NCBI RefSeq assembly: GCF_052180215.1
Contig: NZ_CP197471.1
Location: forward strand, 3,992,001-4,056,000
Reading direction: 5' to 3'
DNA from: Pseudoneobacillus sp052180215
GTDB taxonomy: Bacteria > Bacillota > Bacilli > Bacillales > Cytobacillaceae
DNA: 64,000 nucleotides
A program made the position numbers and the translations under genes. Positions within the stretch are counted from its first letter, which is position 1. Each line of letters starts with the position of its first letter. The notes under the pieces were generated by a model. That model was not told where the DNA came from. It searched no databases and worked only from the letters and a program-made list of their open reading frames with translations. Shown piece by piece: positions 51,101-59,468 of this stretch.

Positions 51101-53275
51101 TGAAGAAAGAATTTTTCTAGCAGGAGAATCTAAATCAGCTTCAAAAAAATTGTTTCTAACATCTAAGTACTGTAGATTTGGCAGTGCCAATAAAGGGGAT
51201 AGATCCGTTATTTCATTATTTTTTAAATGCAATTCTGTAAGTTTCTCCATACCCGATAGAGGAGAAAGATCTGTTATTAAATGATCATTTAAAAATAACG
51301 TTTTTAGACTAACTGCCTCTTCCATTCCATTCAAACGAATAATCTCACCAGAAGGATATCTATTTAAATATAAGGATTCAAGCTGACTAAATTCACCTTT
51401 GGTTATGGTTGTTCCTATATTAAGAATTTCTTTTATACGATATTCTAATTTTGGGTCAGCAAAATCAATAGAAGTTGAATCGCCTTGGTCATAGGAAACC
51501 GTTATACCTCTCGCTTCTAATCCTTTGATAACCTGAGATACTTCTGACCCCTCATTCGTATCCAAAGGATTCCTTGTTATATCAACAGATGTTAAATGCT
51601 CTAATTGCTCCAACTCACTAATGCTAGTAAGTTTATTATCCCAAATAGATAGCTCATTTAAATTAGTTGCATTTTCTAAACCTTTCAAACTAGAAATATT
51701 CTTGCTAGTTAAAGTTAAATAATCAAACTGACTCATATCGCCTTTGGTAATAGGTTTAGGAATTTCATAAAAATCACTGATCGCATTTTCTAAGTTAGCA
51801 TCTGCAAATTTTACCGGCGTTGAGTCGTAATTTAGATGGTATTCAATATAGGAACCATTATCCTCTAGACTCTGGATAGTGTTCATGGCATCGGCCGTAA
51901 GTGGATTTCTACTAACCTCGACCCAATCCAGTTCCTTTAGTGGTAAAAGGACATCTATATTTTTAAGAAAGTTTGAGCTAAGATCAATGGAATGAAGGCT
52001 TGTAGCATATTCTAATCCCTTTAAATTGGTTATCCCTCTATTACTCAAGTCTAAATTCTGAACATCTTCCAAATCTCCCTTTTTAATAGGAATGGATAAG
52101 TTTAAAACTTCACTAATAGCTTGCTCTAATTTAGAATCTGCAAATTTAATTGGTGTTCTATTATAATCCGTAAAATCTACATAAACATCTTTTGTTTCTA
52201 ATTCCTCTATGGATTTAACAGACTTTGCATTAAGAGGATTCCATTTTACATCCACCCATTGCAAATGACTCAAATGATCTAACGCATCTAAGTTAGGTAT
52301 TTGGTTATGATTTAGTTGTACGTTTTCTAGAGAAGTTAACTTAGATAAAGGAGTTATACTTGTAATTTGATTTTGATTCAAATTAAGTTCTGATAACGAG
52401 GCTCCCCCCTTAAGAGAGTCAATATTTCTGATATCATTATTATGTAGATCTAAGATTTGAAGGTTTGAAAGTTTCTCTAACCCTTTTAAATGAGAAATCT
52501 GGTTTTCAGCAGCGTAAAGTTCTGTCAAATGAGTATAACCACCTAAAGGTTCCAAATTATTAATGTCATTATGACTTAACCATATTTTTTTAAGATTATT
52601 TAGTTTCCGTAACGGAATGAGATCGTTAATTTGATTTCCTTCTAGATGTAAGTCCTCCAGATTAACAGCAAACTCCATTCCTGTTAAATCTCGGATATTT
52701 TCATAATCAGCATCCAGTGTGGTTAATAGCTTCATATCTTCTTCTGTAATGGTCCCTGCTTGCTTATTTAATTGTTCACGAACCACTTTTTCCAAATTTG
52801 AATCTTTAAAACCTACATTAGTTTTGGTTACATCGCCATATTCAGGTTCACTCAACACGTTTAATACATAGGACCCACTAACATAATCCCAATTCGAGTT
52901 AACGAATAATGTAGCTTGCTTATTCTGATAAGTGACCGTAACATAGCCGGATGTATCGGAATTCCCTGTGAGGGTTCCATCTTGGCTAACTTCAATCCCA
53001 TTATCAGTGCTGGTTTTAATTGCTTCATTTGAGATGTTACTTGATGTTCCATCTGAAAAAGCAGCCGTCACCTGCAAGGATAGTTTTTCATAGTAATCTG
53101 AATCATAACTTCTATCCCCAAAAGCATGATTCACTACCTTACCACTAGTTGAAAGCTGAATAGATGATACTAGTTTCTCAGCTTGGGCCGTTAATTGAAA
53201 CGATGTAAAGCCATTTCCAATTAGTAGAACGATTAATAGAATAGATAATATCTTTTTACTTAAAATCTTTTTCAT
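48104..53275 (-). CDS. Giant LRR surface protein with eleven 89-residue CarboxypepD_reg-like repeats
   Basis: 1723 residues. Signal peptide to about 32 (TAQAEK), a BIG2-like domain 33-130 (STSGKVVNHAFGDRSYDSDY), then LRR blocks 150-720. The first block is SDS22/internalin-like (LEDLHLEGNQINDLIPLRKL). Three more start with FADxxLE, ending near VKVEYNLRPD. Eleven tandem repeats of 89 residues (267 bases) then run to the end, each GS(L/V)xDENGxxISNAxV, NTDSQGNFSYRLxDGxYR, then IPFEIKDGKLYVNGE. Alternating repeats are closer to each other than to neighbours (4/6/8 and 5/7), so a two-repeat unit was duplicated. The fold is likely carboxypeptidase-regulatory-like beta sandwich. No LPXTG or SLH anchor is present; surface retention is unexplained. 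AGGAG-type site before ATG. Confidence 0.9.
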   Translation of the reverse strand: MKKILSKKILSILLIVLLIGNGFTSFQLTAQAEKLVSSIQLSTSGKVVNHAFGDRSYDSDYYEKLSLQVTAAFSDGTSSNISNEAIKTSTDNGIEVSQDGTLTGNSDTSGYVTVTYQNKQATLFVNSNWDYVSGSYVLNVLSEPEYGDVTKTNVGFKDSNLEKVVREQLNKQAGTITEEDMKLLTTLDADYENIRDLTGMEFAVNLEDLHLEGNQINDLIPLRKLNNLKKIWLSHNDINNLEPLGGYTHLTELYAAENQISHLKGLEKLSNLQILDLHNNDIRNIDSLKGGASLSELNLNQNQITSITPLSKLTSLENVQLNHNQIPNLDALDHLSHLQWVDVKWNPLNAKSVKSIEELETKDVYVDFTDYNRTPIKFADSKLEQAISEVLNLSIPIKKGDLEDVQNLDLSNRGITNLKGLEYATSLHSIDLSSNFLKNIDVLLPLKELDWVEVSRNPLTADAMNTIQSLEDNGSYIEYHLNYDSTPVKFADANLENAISDFYEIPKPITKGDMSQFDYLTLTSKNISSLKGLENATNLNELSIWDNKLTSISELEQLEHLTSVDITRNPLDTNEGSEVSQVIKGLEARGITVSYDQGDSTSIDFADPKLEYRIKEILNIGTTITKGEFSQLESLYLNRYPSGEIIRLNGMEEAVSLKTLFLNDHLITDLSPLSGMEKLTELHLKNNEITDLSPLLALPNLQYLDVRNNFFEADLDSPARKILSSLEERGVKVEYNLRPDTMVKGYVLDETGSKPEKYSYLTINDEKNTYQTAWNPHGEFTLKLGDGSYHVTSYSTRVLENMEIISLNMDFEIKEGQLFVNGSPKETLEVKIPPISLKGNVLDENSNPVANASVTIESNTNRFEINTDSYGDFSSRLQDGAYSISHIWTGQEGIPLQISFEIKEGKLYVDGQLKDLLEIKLPPVTLRGSVLDENGIPVANANVQLESKNERYYTNTDDLGNFKFRLIDGVYRLTQVTMGNEGAPLDISFEIKEGKVYINGALKETLEIKLPPITLKGTLKDENGSLISNADISIDVNNRGYGVRTDSQGNFSFRLMDGMYRVSYLWKDNEGIQLHIPFEIKDGKLMINGEQRENLEVALQPITLIGSIVDENGTSVMNANVQVLDNKLWYNSNTDSKGHFTYRLVDGTYRISRVSVNNETVPLDIPFEIKDGKLYMNGELKEELDIQLPPVTLKGNLKDENGTQISNVDLFIDMNGQGYGVRTDSQGKFSFRLNDGMYRVTYLRNGEEGTPLDIPFEIKDGKLLINGEPRDNLEIKLQPQTLTGSLVDENGSPLSNAYIQVEGNNQWYNPNTDAQGHFTSRLVDGTYRISQASMDHETAPLDIPFEIKDGKLYIKGELKEKLDIQLPPVTLKGSLKDENEVLISNAEIFIEMNGRGYGVRTDSQGNFIYRLNDGMYRVSYLWKENEGIQLNIPFEIREGKLYVNEEQKESLDINLLPITLNGSLLDENGLPVANASVQIEGSDGWKVINTDSHGHFVYRLVDGFYKIKHVFIGNEGEFFDTPFEIKEGKLYVNGEPMEQLVINLLPIALQGTVVDENGVIVSNGVVYVQYENMEQQSNLDNQGNFKYRLADGEYNLTYIWMGKEGASINIPFQIVDGKLYVNGERKEKWDIQLLPVTFNGKLVDANGQPISNADVFIEINNRGYIARTDAQGNFSYRLPEGTFHITYIWKDQIGKPVYIPFEIKEGKLYVDGDLKEQLEVLYN

Positions 53276-53607
53276 TAATATCCTTTTCTCCTCTTAATGA
53301 ATTTTCCCGTGCTTTATAAATTTAAAAAGTCTAAGAATGGCCGGTAAGCTCCCCCTTGTTATACATAGTAAAATTTTTACATTTCGTAGTTAATTATCCC
53401 TATATAGATATGTAGAAACTGTCGAAATTAGCTGTTGAAAGATGAGAATTTTTCGAGTTACAGAGTGTGAGGATTCGAGGATAAGATGAGGATTTTTAGT
53501 AGATTTATTTTTTAAGCAATTATTTTCTAGAAGTCTATCTAAAAAATATAAAAGAGGAATTAAATTCCATTTTTTAAATAGAGTTAAACTCATACCTATA
53601 TCCATAG

Positions 53608-53662
53608 AAGTTGATAAATTTTTAAATCGGTTGATAAATGTTATAAAACGGTTGATATCCTC
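53608..53662 (+). repeat. 21-bp-period array, CGGTTGATAAA core (family C, copy 2)
   Basis: TTGATA at 53611, 53631 and 53652 (20, then 21). First unit GAAGTTGATAAATTTTTAAAT, middle CGGTTGATAAATGTTATAAA, last CGGTTGATATCC. It has the same head, spacing step and tail as the 47927 array but fewer middle units. The two arrays flank the LRR-protein gene in the same orientation. Confidence 0.82.
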
Positions 53663-53983
53663 TTTTCAGAAACATTCCTTTTTTAAAAATAGGAATCAAG
53701 GCTGAAAAACAGCTAGTGAAATTCACAAATTCTACCACGCACTCAAACCAATAAACCTTTTGTACTACAAAACTTTTCGATAAAGTTCGATCTATTTCAT
53801 ATACTTTTTTCTCCTAAAATATTTGATTTTCAGTCAAATATCATGCCGTTTCAACATTTCCTTACATAAATCGCCCCATTTTCAGCTAAAGAAAAAGACA
53901 TAAATCTACTTTTTCGAGCAATTCTACTGTTTCGTTCCTAGGTTGGATGTGCTAGTCCCTCTATAAGTAATTTAGTATAGTAT
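53663..53983. other. Intergenic stretch upstream of the subtilase gene
   Basis: AT-rich with no recognised gene or repeat. The promoter of the subtilase gene may lie near TATAGTATGAAT (about 53977-53988). Confidence 0.45.
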
Positions 53984-54018
53984 GAATATACTGAAAGTTA
54001 TAATTTTTCAGTATATTC
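53984..54018 (+). promoter_or_regulatory. Perfect 13-base inverted repeat in the subtilase leader
   Basis: GAATATACTGAAA (53984-53996) and TTTCAGTATATTC (54006-54018) around a 9-base centre, followed by AAAGGGGGG and no T-run. It could be a repressor operator or a 5' stem that stabilises the mRNA. It lies 64 bases before the start codon. Confidence 0.6.
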
Positions 54019-54082
54019 AAAGGGGGGATTAGATCTATTATTCTTTGTTTCTTTTTAAATATTTTTTTTGGGGAGGAAAGGC

Positions 54083-57000
54083 ATGTTAAAAAGAATTACG
54101 GCAATTTCACTAGTTTCTTTATTAGCATTTGGCAGTAGCGGCTCTGCTGTAACAGGAGGAATCACTCCACTGCCATTAGATGCCCAAAAACCGCAGCTTC
54201 CAATCAAGAACTTTTTAGCTACGGATCTACAAAAGATAGATCCAAATAAAGAAGTTCGCGTTGTCGTGGAGTTGGACGGCAGTACACCGGTTGAAACCGC
54301 AACAATGAAGGGTGTAAAGTACGACAAGCTATCCAAAGCAGAACGAAAACAACTTGAAAACGCAGCTAAAAGCAAACAAAAAACAACAAAGGATAAAATC
54401 AAAGGAAAAAACATTAACATTGAATTCCATCAAGATTTTGAAGCTATTGTAAATGGCTTTAGTGCCACTGTAAAATATGGCGATATTGAAAAAATTAAGG
54501 AAGTAGCAGAAGTAAAAGATGTTTACCTAGCAACCGAATATGAACTTCCAACCGAAGAACCAGATATGAAGTACAGCAAAGAATTAGTTCAAGCACAACA
54601 AGCATGGCGCGATTTTGGCTATGAAGGGGAAGGTATGGTTGTTGGGATCATTGACTCTGGTATTGATTCTTCACATAAAGATTTTCAATTAACAGATAGT
54701 GATTCCGCTGAATTATCTGCGGATGAGGTAAATAGTGCCATTACTGAGTTTGAACTGCCAGGGCATTTTCTAACTGAAAAAGTTCCTTACGGTTGGAACT
54801 ATTATGATAATAACGATGACGTTGTTGATGACAATGTAGACACGGGAATGCATGGGATGCACGTAGCTGGAACTGTTGCAGCTAACGGTGACGAAGAAAA
54901 CGGCGGTATTAAAGGGGTTGCTCCTGAAGCGCAGTTATTAGCTCTACGTGTATTCGGTGAAAATGAAGCCACTACATATGGCGATATTTATATCAAAGCC
55001 ATTGATGATGCAATGAAGCTTGGGGCGGATGTTCTGAACATGAGCCTTGGTTCTACTGCGGGATTCGTTGATGCGGATTCACCTGAACAACAAGCCATTA
55101 AACGTGCCGTTGATAACGGAGTGGTCATGTCCATTTCCGCAGGTAACTCTACGTACTTTGGAAACGGCTATTTCTATCCATATGCATCGAATCCTGACTA
55201 TGGAGTAGTCGGTTCACCAGGTGTTGCCTATGATTCTATTTCCGTCGCATCCTATGAAAACTCCTTCATGGATGTAGATGCAGCTGGGGTTTCTATTGAT
55301 GGCGGCGAGGCAGACCAAGTGATGTTCTTATCGGCTGGTCAGAATGCTCCAACAGTGGGAACTAGTTTTGAGTTGGTTCCTGCCGGGTTAGGATACCCTG
55401 CTGATTTTGAAGGTAAGGACTTCAACGGCAAATTTGCTTTAGTTAAACGCGGTACCATAGGGTTTGTTGATAAAGCACTAAATGCTCAAAACGCTGGAGT
55501 AGCTGGAGTCATTATCTACAATAGTACAGATGGAACCGTTAATATGGCAACGGATGCTAAAATCACTATTCCGCAATTGTTCATGTTAAAAGCAGATGGG
55601 GACCGTTTTGCTTCTGCACTAAACACAGGTAAATCTGTTCAGGTTACCTTCGGTGGCGAAAAAATGACGATTCCAAACGTTGAAGCAGGTAAAATGAGTT
55701 CTTTCTCTTCTTGGGGGATTACTCCTAACCTTGATTTCAAACCAGAACTCACAGCACCAGGTGGACAAATTTACTCTACCCTTAATCACAACGAATATGG
55801 TATGAAAAGTGGTACATCCATGGCAGCTCCACACGTGTCAGGTGGATCAGCATTAGTACTAGAGCGAGTTGATGAAGAATTTGGTCTAGATGGAGCAGCA
55901 AGATCTAAACTTGCGAAAAAATTCTTATTAAACACAGCTAAACCAGTTGAATTTGATGGTGCACCTGTATCTCCTCGCCGTGAAGGTTCAGGTTTAATGC
56001 AGCTTCATGCAGCACTCTCAACACCGGTAACAGTATCAGACTCAGTGACTGGAGAAGCAAAAGTGGCACTTAAAGAAGTAAAGGGCAATGTTGTAACATT
56101 CACCTTAACAGCAGAAAACTACTCTGACAAAGCAGCAACCTATCAAGTAAGTGCAAGTGCTCAAACAGATAGTCCTGTAAACGGTGGCGGTGTATGGGTA
56201 TCGGCGCCTAACATGTTTGGTGCTATTGATTTAGGAGCAATAACAAAAGTGAATGGTGAAGCAGTTAGCACGATCGAAGTTCCTGCTAAGGGTCAAACAT
56301 CATTTGATGTTTCAGTTGATGTTAGCGATTTGGATGTAGTTTTAAAATCTTATTTCACGAATGGTTATTGGTTAGAAGGTTTTGTAAAACTAACGGACCC
56401 TACTGATACAAATCCAGATTTGGTTGTCCCTTACGTTGGATTTAAAGGTGATTGGAATGCAGCACCAATCCTAGACACTCCAGCTTGGGATCCGATGTCA
56501 TATTACGGAATGACAGGTCTTCTTACCCATATGGGTGGAGGAAGCTACGATTGGTTGGGAGTTGACCAGGCAACTGGCGACCTAGATCCAGAATTAATCG
56601 CCATTTCACCAAATGGTGATGGCAATAACGACAGCGCCACTTACCTACTATCCCTACTTCGTAACGCAAAAGAATTAACGTTAAAAGTGGTGAATGAAGA
56701 AGGTAAGGTTGTAAAAGAAATTATGACCGAAGAAGATGTACCTAAAAACTACTATGATGGCGGAAGAGGAGCTATGTACTACCTATTCTCCAACTGGACA
56801 TGGGATGGTACAATGCATAACGGTAAGATGGCACCAGAGGGCCAATACTACATGGAAGTCGATGCTACTCTTGACTTTGATGGTGCAAAAGCCCAAAGCT
56901 ATAAATTCCCAGTGAAGCTTGACGTAACAACACCTAAATTAAAAACTACATTAGGAACAGACGGTAAAACCGTAACCGTAGATGTTTCCGATAAAACAAG

Positions 57001-57214
57001 TGGTGTTGCTTACTGGTATGTATTAGTTGACGGACAACCCGCAACTGAAACTCCGTATGTCCACGGCGAAACAGCCTACGTGCTTGCTCAGCCGGCTACA
57101 GAAGGTGAAACCGTAACCGTCGTTGCAGTCGACAACGCAGGTAACACATCTACTAATACTGTAAAAATTGGCAGTGAAGGTAACAACGGAACAACGGGAA
57201 ATCAGAGAAAATAA
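54083..57214 (+). CDS. S8 subtilisin-family secreted serine protease (Vpr-like, with PA domain)
   Basis: 1043 residues. Start ATG 54083 follows GGGGAGG by 6 bases. Signal peptide, then an I9-type propeptide (about 45-155, VRVVVELDGSTPVETATMKG). The catalytic triad is complete: Asp191 (VVGIIDSGIDSSHKDF), His257 (GMHGMHVAGTVAANGD), Ser579 (SGTSMAAPHVSGG). A PA domain is inserted at about 420-540 (FEGKDFNGKFALVKRGTIGF, VAGVIIYNSTDG). The C-terminus has fn3/C5a-peptidase-like beta domains (FDVSVDVSDLDVV, VVPYVGFKGDW) and FlgD/Ig-like modules (SPNGDGNNDSATYLLSLLRN). No anchor was found. It degrades proteins outside the cell and could process the neighbouring surface proteins (inference). Confidence 0.94.
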   Translation: MLKRITAISLVSLLAFGSSGSAVTGGITPLPLDAQKPQLPIKNFLATDLQKIDPNKEVRVVVELDGSTPVETATMKGVKYDKLSKAERKQLENAAKSKQKTTKDKIKGKNINIEFHQDFEAIVNGFSATVKYGDIEKIKEVAEVKDVYLATEYELPTEEPDMKYSKELVQAQQAWRDFGYEGEGMVVGIIDSGIDSSHKDFQLTDSDSAELSADEVNSAITEFELPGHFLTEKVPYGWNYYDNNDDVVDDNVDTGMHGMHVAGTVAANGDEENGGIKGVAPEAQLLALRVFGENEATTYGDIYIKAIDDAMKLGADVLNMSLGSTAGFVDADSPEQQAIKRAVDNGVVMSISAGNSTYFGNGYFYPYASNPDYGVVGSPGVAYDSISVASYENSFMDVDAAGVSIDGGEADQVMFLSAGQNAPTVGTSFELVPAGLGYPADFEGKDFNGKFALVKRGTIGFVDKALNAQNAGVAGVIIYNSTDGTVNMATDAKITIPQLFMLKADGDRFASALNTGKSVQVTFGGEKMTIPNVEAGKMSSFSSWGITPNLDFKPELTAPGGQIYSTLNHNEYGMKSGTSMAAPHVSGGSALVLERVDEEFGLDGAARSKLAKKFLLNTAKPVEFDGAPVSPRREGSGLMQLHAALSTPVTVSDSVTGEAKVALKEVKGNVVTFTLTAENYSDKAATYQVSASAQTDSPVNGGGVWVSAPNMFGAIDLGAITKVNGEAVSTIEVPAKGQTSFDVSVDVSDLDVVLKSYFTNGYWLEGFVKLTDPTDTNPDLVVPYVGFKGDWNAAPILDTPAWDPMSYYGMTGLLTHMGGGSYDWLGVDQATGDLDPELIAISPNGDGNNDSATYLLSLLRNAKELTLKVVNEEGKVVKEIMTEEDVPKNYYDGGRGAMYYLFSNWTWDGTMHNGKMAPEGQYYMEVDATLDFDGAKAQSYKFPVKLDVTTPKLKTTLGTDGKTVTVDVSDKTSGVAYWYVLVDGQPATETPYVHGETAYVLAQPATEGETVTVVAVDNAGNTSTNTVKIGSEGNNGTTGNQRK

Positions 57215-57226
57215 TAGAATAGTAAC

Positions 57227-57264
57227 AAAAAGGCTAGTAATCTTTCTTGATTACTAGCCTTTTT
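57227..57264 (+). terminator. Terminator of the subtilase gene
   Basis: AAAAAGGCTAGTAATC (57227-57242) with GATTACTAGCCTTTTT (57249-57264), a perfect 16-base stem. Confidence 0.93.
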
Positions 57265-57503
57265 AATAATCATCTAATCTCCCCTAGGAGAAACCTTTCG
57301 AATATATTGTAGCTTATTTACGTTGAATATAGTACTTTTGTACTATATAACAAAATCCGACATTTTTTTATAATTAAAAAATAATTAAAATAGTTCTAAA
57401 AAATGAAAATTCTAGTGTAAAATATACCATTTTTTAAAATTTACTCTTATAAATTTCATTTAAAATATTATTTATTGAATAACATTCCAGGGGGAAAACA
57501 ACG

Positions 57504-59414
57504 ATGAAGGTTCATAGAGAACACGGTATACTACTTTTTCTTTCCATTTTATCAGTTGGCTTTACGGTTGTAAGTGTTTCCATAAACCCTATGAACTGGA
57601 GTTTTAGTCTCCTCCTTCTTTTGATCCCAACGGTTCTTTTTGCGATAAATAGTCTAAGACAATCTCGTAAACTGAGTTTGTTAAAACACCAAATGGAAGA
57701 TTTGCTTTTTCGCACAGAAATCAGTGAAAAAATCATCGAAAAAAATCCATGTATGATTTATGCAAAAGACTGGGACGGCCATTATTATTTAGCGAATGCT
57801 TCCTTTGCCGAGGCGTTCGGTGTGACAGCAAAGGATATTATCGGTAAGTCCGAAAAGGATTTTAACTCCAATGCTCCAGATATAGAGGAACGGTTGGATG
57901 AAGATAGAGAAATAATGAATGGCACGAAAGATAAAATAGTTTACGAGTGTGCTTTTCAAAATTCTAAAGGAGAAGACCGTTGGCTTCATGTGATCAAATT
58001 ACCGATTATTCATAAGGGAAACAAGTATCTGCTTGGCGTAGCAACGGATATTACCGAAAGAAGGCAGCATGAGGAAATCGTGTATCAGCAAGCCCATTAT
58101 GACGGACTAACTGGACTGCCTAATCGATTGAAATTTTATAGTGCCTTAAAGGGGCACTTAGAGAAAGCTGAAAATAACAACCTAAATGTGTCCTTACTTT
58201 TTATCGACTTAGATCGATTTAAACTGATTAATGATACACTTGGACATAGTATTGGTGACACTTTATTAATAGAGGTTTCGGTTCGTTTAAGGGAATGCTT
58301 AGATTCTACCTATGAACTCTACCGTCTTGCTGGGGATGAGTTTACGATTATTCTTCCCAATGGAGACTATGATGTAGCCGAATTAGTCGCGATAAAAGTA
58401 ATTGACGAACTAGCTAAACCTCTTTTTATAGAAGGCCATGAATTTGTGATTACTCCTAGTATTGGGATTAGCGTATATCCTTATGATGGTGCCACTGCGG
58501 AAAAACTTGTCCAACAAGCAGACACCGCTATGTATATAGCAAAGGATCAAGGAAAAAATACCTATCGCTTTTATAAGCCCGAACAAAAATTAACAACATC
58601 TAAGCGGTTAATGCTTGAACATCAGCTTCGAAAAGCGATAGATAATGAAGAGTTTCTATTATTCTTCCAGCCAAAAATGAATCTCCAAACAGGAAAACTC
58701 ATAGGTGTAGAAGCACTCATTCGCTGGAATCATCCTGAACTAGGAATGATCTCACCAGCCGAATTTATCCCGTTAGCTGAAGAAACGGGCTTAATTGTCC
58801 CGATGGGCGAATGGGTATTAAGAGAAGCGTGCCGTCAAAATAAAGCTTGGCAGGATGCTGGGATCCCGCCTTTTATGGTTTCGGTCAATTTATCGGCTTT
58901 ACAATTTCGACATGACCTAACGAATACCGTCAATACGATTCTGAAGGAGACAGGCCTAGATGGCCAATGGTTAGAGCTTGAAATTACCGAAAGCATTCTG
59001 ATGCTGAAAGAAGAATCCATTATTGTGATTTTAAATAGTTTGCGAGAAAAAGGAATTAAAATTTCAATAGATGATTTTGGAACAGGATATTCGACCTTAA
59101 TGTATCTAAAAAATTTCCCATTAGATACATTAAAAATTGCTCAACCATTTATTCGTGATATTGCTCAAGATTCGACAGATGCGGCGATTGCCACAGCTCT
59201 CATTAACTTAGGACACAGCTTAAAGTTGAACGTGATCGCAGAAGGTGTGGAAGATCAGGAGCAACTTCGTTTCCTTACCGAACATCATTGTGATGAAATA
59301 CAAGGATATCTGTTGAGCCGTCCATTGCCTGAACGAGATTTTATGCTTTGGCTTCAAGAGACGATGACAAAGGAAGATCGGATAAAATCGTTTTGTATCA
59401 AAGAACTTACATAA
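57504..59414 (+). CDS. PAS-GGDEF-EAL membrane protein (c-di-GMP turnover)
   Basis: 636 residues. Two N-terminal membrane helices (about 6-50), PAS domain (about 75-190, NPCMIYAKDWDGHYYLANAS), GGDEF domain (about 195-360, DGLTGLPNRLKF, RLAGDEFTIILP) and EAL domain (about 370-625). The GGDEF motif is AGDEF, a variant that can still be active; the inhibitory RxxD site is absent. The EAL domain keeps EALIRWN, NLSALQF, ELEITES, DDFGTGYSTLMYLK and the late AEGVED and IQGYLLSRP motifs, so phosphodiesterase activity is likely. The net direction cannot be told. It is followed after 54 bases by a second c-di-GMP gene, probably co-transcribed. Confidence 0.93.
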   Translation: MKVHREHGILLFLSILSVGFTVVSVSINPMNWSFSLLLLLIPTVLFAINSLRQSRKLSLLKHQMEDLLFRTEISEKIIEKNPCMIYAKDWDGHYYLANASFAEAFGVTAKDIIGKSEKDFNSNAPDIEERLDEDREIMNGTKDKIVYECAFQNSKGEDRWLHVIKLPIIHKGNKYLLGVATDITERRQHEEIVYQQAHYDGLTGLPNRLKFYSALKGHLEKAENNNLNVSLLFIDLDRFKLINDTLGHSIGDTLLIEVSVRLRECLDSTYELYRLAGDEFTIILPNGDYDVAELVAIKVIDELAKPLFIEGHEFVITPSIGISVYPYDGATAEKLVQQADTAMYIAKDQGKNTYRFYKPEQKLTTSKRLMLEHQLRKAIDNEEFLLFFQPKMNLQTGKLIGVEALIRWNHPELGMISPAEFIPLAEETGLIVPMGEWVLREACRQNKAWQDAGIPPFMVSVNLSALQFRHDLTNTVNTILKETGLDGQWLELEITESILMLKEESIIVILNSLREKGIKISIDDFGTGYSTLMYLKNFPLDTLKIAQPFIRDIAQDSTDAAIATALINLGHSLKLNVIAEGVEDQEQLRFLTEHHCDEIQGYLLSRPLPERDFMLWLQETMTKEDRIKSFCIKELT

Positions 59415-59468
59415 ATCATTTTTGCATCTTTGAGCTACAAAAAGAGTCGGAGCTTGTTGGAGGACATT

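Noticed and set aside
53984..54018. Inverted repeat as an intrinsic terminator
   Set aside because: Followed by AAAGGGGGG, not a T-run, on the plus strand, and no gene ends nearby.
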